Notes under the pieces: generated by a model
Told to the model about the DNA's origin: nothing
The model's database searches: none
Seen by the model: the letters and a program-made list of their open reading frames with translations, nothing else
Made by a program: the position numbers and the translations under genes
Assembly (NCBI GenBank): GCA_050115015.1
Contig: JASFRI010000318.1
Location: 1 to 5,132, forward strand
DNA length: 5,132 bases
Direction of reading: 5' to 3'
Source of the DNA: JASFRI01 sp050115015
GTDB taxonomy: Bacteria; Acidobacteriota; Polarisedimenticolia; CBDVAL01
Shown: one piece after another, positions 1 to 4,312 of the stretch
Numbering within the stretch: position 1 is the first letter of the stretch
Layout: each line of letters starts with the position of its first letter

Positions 1-719
1 GCGGCGGCCGCCTTGGCCGCGGCCTCGGGGTCGCCCAGGTAGAAGTGACGCTCGGGGCGCATCTCGTCGTCAAGCTCGTAGACCAGCGGGATGCCCGTCG
101 GGATGTTCAGCCCGACGATCGCGTCCTCGGACATCTGGTCGAGGTGCTTCACGAGGGCGCGCAGGCTGTTGCCGTGGGCCGCGATCAGCACGCGCTTGCC
201 CACCTTGATGTCCGGCACGATCACCTCGTTCCAATAGGGCAGGACGCGCTCGACGGTGTTCTTGAGCGCCTCGGTCAGCGGCAACTCGTCCTTGGAGAGG
301 CCGGCATAGCGCGGGTCGTGGCCCGGGAAGCGCTCGTCGTCGGGCGTGAGCGCGGGAGGCGGGGTCGCGTAGGCCCGTCGCCAGATCAGGACCTGCTCGT
401 CGCCGTACTTCTCGGCGGTCTCGGCCTTGTTGAGCCCTTGCAGGGCGCCGTAGTGCCGCTCGTTCAGACGCCAGTGCCGGTGGACCGGGATCCACATCAG
501 GTCCATGTCGTCGAGGACGATCCACAGCGTGCGGATGGCCCGCTTCAGCAGCGAGGTGTAGGCCACGTCAAAGGTGTAACCCGCCTCCCGGAGCAGCCGC
601 GCGCCGTCGTGGGCCTCCTCGATCCCCCTCGGCGTGAGGTCGACGTCCGTCCAGCCCGTGAAGCGGTTGGCCAGATTCCACTCCGATTCCCCGTGTCGCA
701 GCAGGACGACCTTGTACAT
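1..719 (-). CDS. gpmA: 2,3-bisphosphoglycerate-dependent phosphoglycerate mutase (3' end cut by window edge)
   Basis: This cytosolic enzyme of glycolysis and gluconeogenesis interconverts 3-phosphoglycerate and 2-phosphoglycerate through a phosphohistidine intermediate primed by 2,3-bisphosphoglycerate. I translated the minus strand from the ATG at 719-717: 239 complete residues are visible. The histidine phosphatase signature LLRHGESEWN is at residues 6-15, so His9 is the phosphoacceptor. Arg60 (SLLKRAIRT), Glu87 (LNERHYGALQGLNK) and His182 (AAHGNSLRALVKHL) complete the catalytic set. Recalled alignment to E. coli GpmA (250 residues) runs without gaps over the catalytic part at an offset of two. 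The visible end, LGDPEAAAKAAA, matches the family's C-terminal tail, so only about ten residues and the stop should lie beyond position 1. The start is fixed by a GGAGGA ribosome site at 727-732, seven bases upstream. The gene is divergent from the methyltransferase gene at 846. All catalytic residues are present, and nothing looks damaged. Confidence 0.97.
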   Translation of the reverse strand, partial: MYKVVLLRHGESEWNLANRFTGWTDVDLTPRGIEEAHDGARLLREAGYTFDVAYTSLLKRAIRTLWIVLDDMDLMWIPVHRHWRLNERHYGALQGLNKAETAEKYGDEQVLIWRRAYATPPPALTPDDERFPGHDPRYAGLSKDELPLTEALKNTVERVLPYWNEVIVPDIKVGKRVLIAAHGNSLRALVKHLDQMSEDAIVGLNIPTGIPLVYELDDEMRPERHFYLGDPEAAAKAAA

Positions 720-747
720 GCTCTGTTCCTCCGGGCCTGTTGCCTCC

Positions 748-776
748 ATGCAATCAGGCCGGGGCGGATCCGTCAA
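748..776 (-). promoter_or_regulatory. Candidate promoter of gpmA
   Basis: Read on the minus strand, TTGACG (776-771, five of six matches to the sigma-70 -35 box) is followed after 17 bases by TTGCAT (753-748, only three of six to the -10 box). It would place the transcription start about 20 bases before the gpmA ATG, just upstream of the GGAGGA site at 727-732. The -35 box is good, but the -10 box lacks the key A at position two, so this is a weak inference supported mainly by spacing and location. Confidence 0.35.
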
Positions 777-781
777 GGGGA

Positions 782-811
782 ACGACATCGCATCTTGTCA
801 TCGCGGATAAT
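782..811 (+). promoter_or_regulatory. Candidate promoter of the TrmH-like gene
   Basis: GATAAT at 806-811 matches five of six positions of a sigma-70 -10 box. ACGACA at 782-787 lies 18 bases upstream and matches four of six of the -35 box. The implied start would be near 818, leaving a leader of under 30 bases before the ATG at 846. The two candidate promoters in this gap face away from each other with their -35 boxes only a few bases apart. The -10 box is the convincing half of this call. Confidence 0.35.
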
Positions 812-814
812 GGT

Positions 815-839
815 CCGGGCCCCGGGGGGCCGGAAGGAG
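815..839 (+). promoter_or_regulatory. GC-rich hairpin next to the ribosome binding site of the TrmH-like gene
   Basis: CCGG at 815-818 can pair with CCGG at 830-833, continued inward by CCC (820-822) with GGG (827-829), leaving G819 bulged and a four-base loop. The last bases of the 3' arm are the first bases of the purine-rich ribosome site GGAAGGAG (832-839), which sits six bases before the ATG at 846. Folding could limit ribosome access, but the core anti-Shine-Dalgarno match (AGGAG) lies just outside the stem. With so high a GC content such pairing can arise by chance. Confidence 0.3.
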
Positions 840-845
840 CGGCAG

Positions 846-1901
846 ATGCCCAATCGCTGGCACCGCTGGCGCGGCTACATGGACGAGCTCGAGGAGGTGG
901 CCCGCATCTGCGGGGAGCAGGTCGCCGAGGCGGAGCGGTCGATCCGGCAGACCTACGAGCGGGATACCTGGAGGCGGCCGCAGGAGGAAGGGGTCGAGCC
1001 GGAGCTTGTCCGCCGGGCGCTCGACATCCCGTTCCTGGGAGACCTGATCCGGGCCGCCTGGCGGGTGGGGTCGGCACCGGAGGCGCCGGACCGGCCGCAC
1101 CGGTCCTGGCCCTCGGACCGGGAGGAGACGGCCCGGACGTCGGCCGGACGCGGCAAGGGAGGAGCCGGCGATCCCCCGCCGCCGGAGGAGGCGCCGCCGG
1201 CGCGGCTGCGCTCGGCGGAACGGGCCCTGGCGGGGCGCACGCGCTCGGTGGCGGTGGTACTGGAGCAGGTGACCAATCCCCGCAACGTGTCCGCCGTGAT
1301 GCGCACGGCGGAGGTGCTGGGGCTGCAGGAGGTCCACGTCATCGAGCCGGCCGGCCGGCCGAAGCTGATGCGCTCGGTGACGAAGTCCTGCGAGAAGTAT
1401 CTCGATCTGTTCTGGTACCGGACCCCCGGAGCGGCGCTGGACCGGCTCCGCGGGCGCGGCTACCGGGTTCTGGCGGCGGACCACGCCGCGGGCTCGGTGC
1501 CGCTGGATGAGGTCCCGCTGGGGGAGAAGGTTGCCGTCGTCCTCGGGAGCGAGCAGCTCGGCGTCTCGGCGATGCTCCGTGAGGCAGCCGACGGTCTGTT
1601 CTACATCCCCACCCCGGGCTTTGCGTCGTACCTGAACGTCTCGGCGGCGGCCTCGCTGGCGCTCTACGAGATCGATCGACGGATGCGCGCCGCGGGTCTG
1701 CGGGCACCGCTCGGCCCGGAGGACGCCGCCGCCCTGCGCCGCTCCTGGTACGCGCTGCTGGCCGGCTCCGACGAGACGCTGCGCCGGCGCTACCTGGGCT
1801 GGGTGGACCGGCCGCCGGAGCCGGCACCGGCCTTCCGTCCGGTGGCGAGCCGGGAGCGGGCCGCGGGCCGGGGGCCGGCCCCTTCTCCTCGCCCGGGGTG
1901 A
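846..1901 (+). CDS. SpoU/TrmH-family RNA 2'-O-ribose methyltransferase with N-terminal extension
   Basis: The enzyme is predicted to transfer a methyl group from S-adenosylmethionine to a ribose 2'-OH in tRNA or rRNA, using the knotted SPOUT fold. It has 351 residues. The catalytic domain spans about 133-284: motif 1 is NPRNVSAVMRTAE (144-156, with Arg153 the expected catalytic arginine), motif 2 is VVLGSEQLG (231-239), and motif 3 is IPTPGFASYLNVSAAAS (254-270). The closest type known to me is TrmH, which makes Gm18 in tRNA, but rRNA-directed SpoU members look similar, so I give no symbol. Residues 1-75 form a charged, probably helical segment absent from E. coli TrmH, joined by a Pro/Gly-rich linker (about 76-120). 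A C-terminal tail after 290 (RRSWYALLAG, then a Pro/Arg/Ala-rich end) resembles tails of TrmH relatives. The usual SLNVS of motif 3 reads YLNVS. The start at 846 is set by GGAAGGAG six bases upstream. The frame stays open back to 45 only because it is antisense to gpmA. Confidence 0.9.
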   Translation: MPNRWHRWRGYMDELEEVARICGEQVAEAERSIRQTYERDTWRRPQEEGVEPELVRRALDIPFLGDLIRAAWRVGSAPEAPDRPHRSWPSDREETARTSAGRGKGGAGDPPPPEEAPPARLRSAERALAGRTRSVAVVLEQVTNPRNVSAVMRTAEVLGLQEVHVIEPAGRPKLMRSVTKSCEKYLDLFWYRTPGAALDRLRGRGYRVLAADHAAGSVPLDEVPLGEKVAVVLGSEQLGVSAMLREAADGLFYIPTPGFASYLNVSAAASLALYEIDRRMRAAGLRAPLGPEDAAALRRSWYALLAGSDETLRRRYLGWVDRPPEPAPAFRPVASRERAAGRGPAPSPRPG

Positions 1902-1903
1902 GC

Positions 1904-1927
1904 CCCGCCGTGACCGGCGGGTCTTCT
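1904..1927 (+). terminator. Possible intrinsic terminator after the TrmH-like gene
   Basis: CCCGCCG (1904-1910) pairs perfectly with CGGCGGG (1915-1921) around the loop TGAC, starting three bases after the stop codon at 1899-1901. It is followed by TCTTCT, a mixed pyrimidine run with four T's in six. The stem and position are what a rho-independent terminator needs, while the U-tract is weak, so termination may be partial. Confidence 0.5.
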
Positions 1928-1990
1928 GCTACCATTCCGGCGGGTAGGGGCGAACGATGGAAGGACGCGGCAGGCGCGAGGGACCCCCAC

Positions 1991-2003
1991 GGAGGCGACG
2001 GTG
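1991..2003 (+). promoter_or_regulatory. Ribosome binding site deciding the GTG start at 2001
   Basis: GGAGG at 1991-1995 lies five bases before GTG at 2001-2003. No in-frame ATG exists in this reading frame, so this site is the main support for the chosen start. The ATG at 2047 belongs to another frame and has no comparable site. Confidence 0.7.
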
Positions 2004-2291
2004 AGCGGCGAGCCCGAGACCCCGTTCGACAGCATCGAGGGGACCTATGAGTACCTCGATCTGCTGTCCAGGGCCATCGACGAGGCCCGCTGGGACATCA
2101 CCGAGGAGATCGTCCGCGCCCGGACGGAGCACGCGAAGCGCCGGCGGGACGCGCTCCAGCTCGTGGCCTACAAGCTCCAGAAGCTGCATGACCACATCAC
2201 CCGCAGCCGCCGTATCGTCAACGACCTGCGCACCCTCCGCCGCCTCCTCCTGGAGGCGGGACACGACTTCCCTCCGGACGAGACGGACTGA
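2001..2291 (+). CDS. Small charged helical protein of unknown function (96 residues)
   Basis: I do not recognise this protein. It begins at a GTG with a good ribosome site and ends with TGA at 2289-2291. It has no cysteine, no signal peptide and no membrane segment, so it is probably cytosolic. After a short acidic start (SGEPETPFDS), residues 11-36 (including YEYLDLLSRAIDEARWDI) and 38-86 read as two long amphipathic helices. The second is dense in Arg, Lys and Glu (RTEHAKRRRD at 41-50, RSRRIVNDLRTLRRLLLEAG at 68-87) with leucines spaced in a coiled-coil manner. The tail HDFPPDETD is acidic. Such a helical hairpin could act as an adaptor, oligomerise or bind nucleic acid, but this is conjecture. 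It lies 99 bases after the methyltransferase gene, with a possible terminator between, so it is probably transcribed separately. The amino-acid pattern and GC-ending codons argue that it is truly coding, whereas the overlapping frame that opens at 2047 gives a low-complexity Ser/Arg/Thr-rich translation. Confidence 0.75.
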   Translation: MSGEPETPFDSIEGTYEYLDLLSRAIDEARWDITEEIVRARTEHAKRRRDALQLVAYKLQKLHDHITRSRRIVNDLRTLRRLLLEAGHDFPPDETD

Positions 2292-2401
2292 CACCGCGGG
2301 GGGATGCCCTGCTGCGAGCCTCCGCCGACCGGTCCGGGGAGGGCCTCCCCGACGGGGGGAACGTCGCGGCGGGCCGGCGCGCGCCGTGGTCCGGCCCGGG
2401 C
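2292..2401 (+). other. Non-coding GC-rich gap with a hairpin
   Basis: No convincing gene lies here. The main structure is a hairpin: CGGGGAG (2335-2341) pairs with CTCCCCG (2345-2351) around GGC, and could extend to GT/AC on the outside with one bulged C. No T run follows, so it is at best a transcript-end structure for the small gene upstream rather than a classic terminator. Further on, a run of CG/GC dinucleotides (around 2372-2382, palindromic GGCGCGCGCC) has no assignable function. Confidence 0.5.
2335..2351 (+). terminator. Hairpin without U-tract after the small helical gene
   Basis: A seven-base-pair stem with a three-base loop lies 44 bases after the stop at 2291 and before the promoter at 2402. 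Its place between two transcription units suits a terminator or a 3'-end stabilising structure. The following bases (ACGGGGGGAA) contain no T run, so intrinsic termination would be inefficient. Confidence 0.3.
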
Positions 2402-2430
2402 TTGAACCCGACGCACCCCGTGAAGATAAT
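2402..2430 (+). promoter_or_regulatory. Sigma-70-type promoter for the 297-residue protein gene
   Basis: TTGAAC (2402-2407) and GATAAT (2425-2430) are separated by the optimal 17 bases. They match the -35 box at four of six and the -10 box at five of six positions. The implied start is near 2437, giving a leader of about 65 bases before the ATG at 2503. The -10 box sits in one of the few AT-rich stretches of an otherwise GC-rich gap, which strengthens the call. The sigma factor of this organism may not follow the E. coli consensus exactly. Confidence 0.6.
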
Positions 2431-2502
2431 CTCTTCTCCTCCAGTTTCGAGATCCGGGGAGCTTGCGTGGTTCGGGGCTCCGCCATCGTCGGGAGAACCA
2501 GC

Positions 2503-3396
2503 ATGGCCTTCGATCGTACGACGTTCGACAACCACGTCACCGCGGGGAATCCCGATTACCGCAGGATGACGAGTTCCCTGAAAGGCCTGATGAAGGCGCT
2601 CGACCGCTTCCCGCATGCGGCCACGCCGGGCGAGATCGTCGAGGAGATGGTCGGCGTCCCCGTGGCGAAGCAGCAGAACCGCTATGCCGCCGCCTTTGAC
2701 TACCTGCGCAAGAACTTCCCCGGTGGCATCCCCGAGACGGCGCTGCCCGCGGCCGGCCAGGCGGTCCCCGTCAAGTTCCGCACGAAGCTCCACGAGTACC
2801 GGTCGACGGAGCAGTACGCGACCGTCTACGACGCGGCCGGGGCGAACCCGGAGCTCGTGAAGGGGCTGACGAAGCACCATGCGATCTTCGAGTGCAAGTG
2901 GTCCAGCAGCTCCGGAAACCTGGGCGACCTGGCCAGCGTCGCGTCCCGGGAGCTGTGCCGCTACCGCACGCCGCCCAACCAGCCTCCGTTCAACCGGATC
3001 TACGATTTCTTCGTGCGCGATCACCCGAACCTCGAGTATGCGCAGCCCGCTCGCTCTCTCACGAACAAGATGAACATGGGCGTGAATCACGACGATCACA
3101 GCGTGAACGATCCGAGCATGCTCTGCTGCAATCCTCGCCAGGCCGGCCAGCTGATCATGGACCAGGTCTACCAGTACAACGTGACCGACGACCCCTCGGA
3201 CGGGAACTGGATCGACATTCCCCACTCACGATTCCTGATCATCAAGGAGATCCTGAGAAAGGGAGGCGACTGGATGTTCCGCTGGACGAAGAAGCAAGCG
3301 GTCGGGAACCGCGAGAAGCTCCTGTACAGCTACGACGTGAAGCTGGGGCCTCCTCCGGCGAAGCTCCCGAAGCAGAGCACCGATCTGACGCTCTAG
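2503..3396 (+). CDS. Unrecognised soluble protein of 297 residues
   Basis: I do not recognise the family. The ATG at 2503 is preferred because GGGAGA (2491-2496) lies six bases before it and a good promoter lies upstream. The same frame is open back to 2047, but that part overlaps the small gene and the promoter gap. There is no signal peptide or membrane segment. Residues 1-75 look helical (SSLKGLMKALDRF, then TPGEIVEEMVGVPVAKQQ and AAAFDYLRKNF). This could be a small helical domain like those that recognise nucleic acid, but I see no decisive motif. A proline-rich joint (about 74-90) leads to a larger mixed domain with many aromatic residues. Its most distinctive stretch is MGVNHDDHSVNDPSMLCCNP (192-211), followed by MDQVYQYN (219-226), WIDIPHSRF (236-244) and WMFRWTKK (257-264). 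His196, Asp197, Asp198 and His199 would suit a metal or catalytic site, and Cys208-Cys209 are adjacent, but no function follows from this. Amino-acid use (Asn, Tyr, Lys, His) is richer than in its neighbours, although codons still end mostly in G or C. Confidence 0.85.
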   Translation: MAFDRTTFDNHVTAGNPDYRRMTSSLKGLMKALDRFPHAATPGEIVEEMVGVPVAKQQNRYAAAFDYLRKNFPGGIPETALPAAGQAVPVKFRTKLHEYRSTEQYATVYDAAGANPELVKGLTKHHAIFECKWSSSSGNLGDLASVASRELCRYRTPPNQPPFNRIYDFFVRDHPNLEYAQPARSLTNKMNMGVNHDDHSVNDPSMLCCNPRQAGQLIMDQVYQYNVTDDPSDGNWIDIPHSRFLIIKEILRKGGDWMFRWTKKQAVGNREKLLYSYDVKLGPPPAKLPKQSTDLTL

Positions 3397-3538
3397 CCCC
3401 TTCGATGGAGACCCGCAACGGGAGCCTCCTCCCGCGACAGGGATACCGGCTTGAGGCCCTCGTCGGTGCCGCCGTCCCGCGGACGGTAGACGTCTCTCCC
3501 CCATCGCGCGTAATCGGAGTAGACGAAAGGAGGTCCCC
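3397..3538 (+). other. Non-coding gap with a hairpin between two unknown genes
   Basis: CGGGAG (3419-3424) pairs with CTCCCG (3429-3434) around CCTC, 23 bases after the stop at 3396. No T run follows, so it is a weak terminator candidate. I see no convincing promoter for the next gene: TAGACG (3487-3492) resembles a -35 box, but the bases 17-18 positions downstream do not resemble a -10 box. The gap ends with the strong ribosome site of the exported-protein gene. Confidence 0.45.
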
Positions 3539-3541
3539 GTG
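3526..3541 (+). promoter_or_regulatory. Near-perfect ribosome binding site deciding the GTG start at 3539
   Basis: AAAGGAGGT at 3526-3534 is almost a full complement of the 16S rRNA 3' end, and GGAGG ends five bases before GTG at 3539-3541. It fixes the start of the exported protein and predicts efficient translation. Confidence 0.8.
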
Positions 3542-4105
3542 CGCCCGAAACGTTTCCCGACCATCCCCCTGCTCGTGGCCCTCACCGGCGGGTTCCTGCT
3601 GCTTCCCGCCGGGAACGCGATCTCGGAGGAGCTGAAGGACATCCGCGTGATCAACTTCCCCGAGTCGCAGAAGGTCCGGGGGACCGTCTCGGTGGAAGGT
3701 CCGGTCTCATCGGCGGAGCTGCGGCGGTTCTCCGAGGCGTCGGTCCCCCAGGTACCGCCCGAGGCGACCACGCGGCTCGTCCATGCCGGCGTCCTGGAAG
3801 CCGAGGGGTACACCCGCGTGTTGCTGAGCCTGGTCGGTCAGCTCCGGGGAGCACAGCGGCAGCCCGGCGCCATCGGTGTTCTCCTCGTTCCGGCGGAGCA
3901 GCCGGTCCGCGAGGCGTTCGTCGACCACGGCACGGTGCTGATCCCGTTGCGGCTCGAGGTACCTGTCGAGGCGGGCTCTCCCCGGTTCGTGGCGGCGCAG
4001 GGAACCCGGGAGAACCTGGCCTTTCCGCGGTACGACGTGTTCCTCTACAACACGACCTCCAGTGTCGCCACCGTGGACCTGTACGCGCTCGTCAGCAACG
4101 GGTGA
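3539..4105 (+). CDS. Exported protein of unknown function with Sec signal peptide (188 residues)
   Basis: The product starts with a typical Sec signal peptide: a basic MRPKR start, a hydrophobic core at about 8-23 (including IPLLVALTGGFLLLP), and a likely signal peptidase I site after GNA at residue 27. No lipobox cysteine is present, so it should be a soluble periplasmic or secreted protein of about 161 residues. The mature part reads as mainly beta strand. It begins DIRVINFPESQKVRGTVSVE (34-53), continues with VLLSLVGQLRG (94-104) and AIGVLLVPAEQPVREAF (111-127), and ends FPRYDVFLYNTTSSVATVDL (162-181). From memory, similar exported proteins of unknown function, with a gain-of-signal, an LSL-G strand and a FP-Y-VFLYNTT ending, occur in diverse high-GC environmental bacteria. 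I cannot name a family for them. No cysteine is present in the mature chain and no catalytic motif is evident. It stands alone, 142 bases after the 297-residue gene and convergent with the last gene. Confidence 0.87.
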   Translation: MRPKRFPTIPLLVALTGGFLLLPAGNAISEELKDIRVINFPESQKVRGTVSVEGPVSSAELRRFSEASVPQVPPEATTRLVHAGVLEAEGYTRVLLSLVGQLRGAQRQPGAIGVLLVPAEQPVREAFVDHGTVLIPLRLEVPVEAGSPRFVAAQGTRENLAFPRYDVFLYNTTSSVATVDLYALVSNG

Positions 4106-4312
4106 GCCCGGGGGGCGTCCTCGAGTCGCTCCCGTCGCGGAACATGCCCCTCGACGATTGGTGGGCCGGCCGGCGCCGCGGACCCGGCGTGGGATGAGCA
4201 CGGAAGCGGTCCTGGCTGCCCTTTCACCTGGCCGGACTCGTCCGGCTGCCCGCTCGACCGCGTAACACACTTCTGACGGTCCGACCCGCAGCGGGGCCGT
4301 TCGCAGGGGACC
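4106..4312. other. Convergent intergenic region with a symmetric hairpin
   Basis: The region separates the plus-strand exported-protein gene and the minus-strand last gene. Short open frames across it look like chance reading frames of GC-rich DNA, with no ribosome site or conserved-looking product. Besides the hairpin at 4231-4246, it holds the palindrome GGCCGGCC and a weak stem around 4284-4294, neither with a clear role. Confidence 0.5.
4231..4246. terminator. Symmetric hairpin between convergent genes
   Basis: GCCGGA (4231-4236) pairs perfectly with TCCGGC (4241-4246) around CTCG. It lies between the two stop codons, at 4103-4105 on the plus strand and 4315-4313 on the minus strand, where a shared bidirectional terminator is often found. 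Neither strand shows a T run after the stem, so its role as a terminator is uncertain. Confidence 0.3.

Noticed and set aside
70..753. Minus-strand open frames (70-525 and 568-753) overlapping gpmA in another frame
   Set aside because: They are Arg/Pro/Ala-rich shadow frames. The true minus-strand frame runs uninterrupted from 719 to the window edge and encodes GpmA.
794..811. TTGTCA next to GATAAT as a promoter pair
   Set aside because: Only about five bases separate the two boxes, far too short for sigma-70. ACGACA at 782-787 is spaced properly, though weaker in sequence.
45..845. Long plus-strand open frame running into the methyltransferase frame, which would give a 618-residue product
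   Set aside because: Positions 45-719 are antisense to gpmA, whose minus-strand translation shows all catalytic residues. The open plus frame is an effect of GC-rich codons. A strong ribosome site at 832-839 sets the real start at 846.
2398..2412. T-arm-like sequence on the minus strand (CGGGTTCAAGCCCG), suggesting a tRNA
   Set aside because: The arm has a mismatch when folded with a seven-base loop. No acceptor, D or anticodon arm can be formed around it, and the same bases are better explained as the -35 region of the promoter at 2402-2430.
2047..2502. In-frame upstream extension of the 297-residue protein
   Set aside because: The translation is low-complexity (Ser/Arg/Pro-rich), it overlaps the 96-residue gene, and it crosses a good promoter and a hairpin. 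The ATG at 2503 has its own ribosome site.
2218..3225. Long minus-strand open frame opposite the 297-residue gene
   Set aside because: It is the complement of a gene with a good start and promoter. Its product is Arg/Val/Gly-rich without motif structure, and it also runs through the intergenic gap.
2503..3396. Recent horizontal transfer of the 297-residue gene, because it looks less GC-rich than its neighbours
   Set aside because: In the codons I sampled, third positions are still mostly G or C (above 80 percent by hand count in short samples). The lower GC follows from amino-acid content, and there are no flanking repeats or mobile genes.
4062..4265. Small plus-strand open frame in the convergent gap
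   Set aside because: It overlaps the end of the exported-protein gene, has no ribosome site, and its Arg/Pro/Ala-rich product is typical of chance frames.
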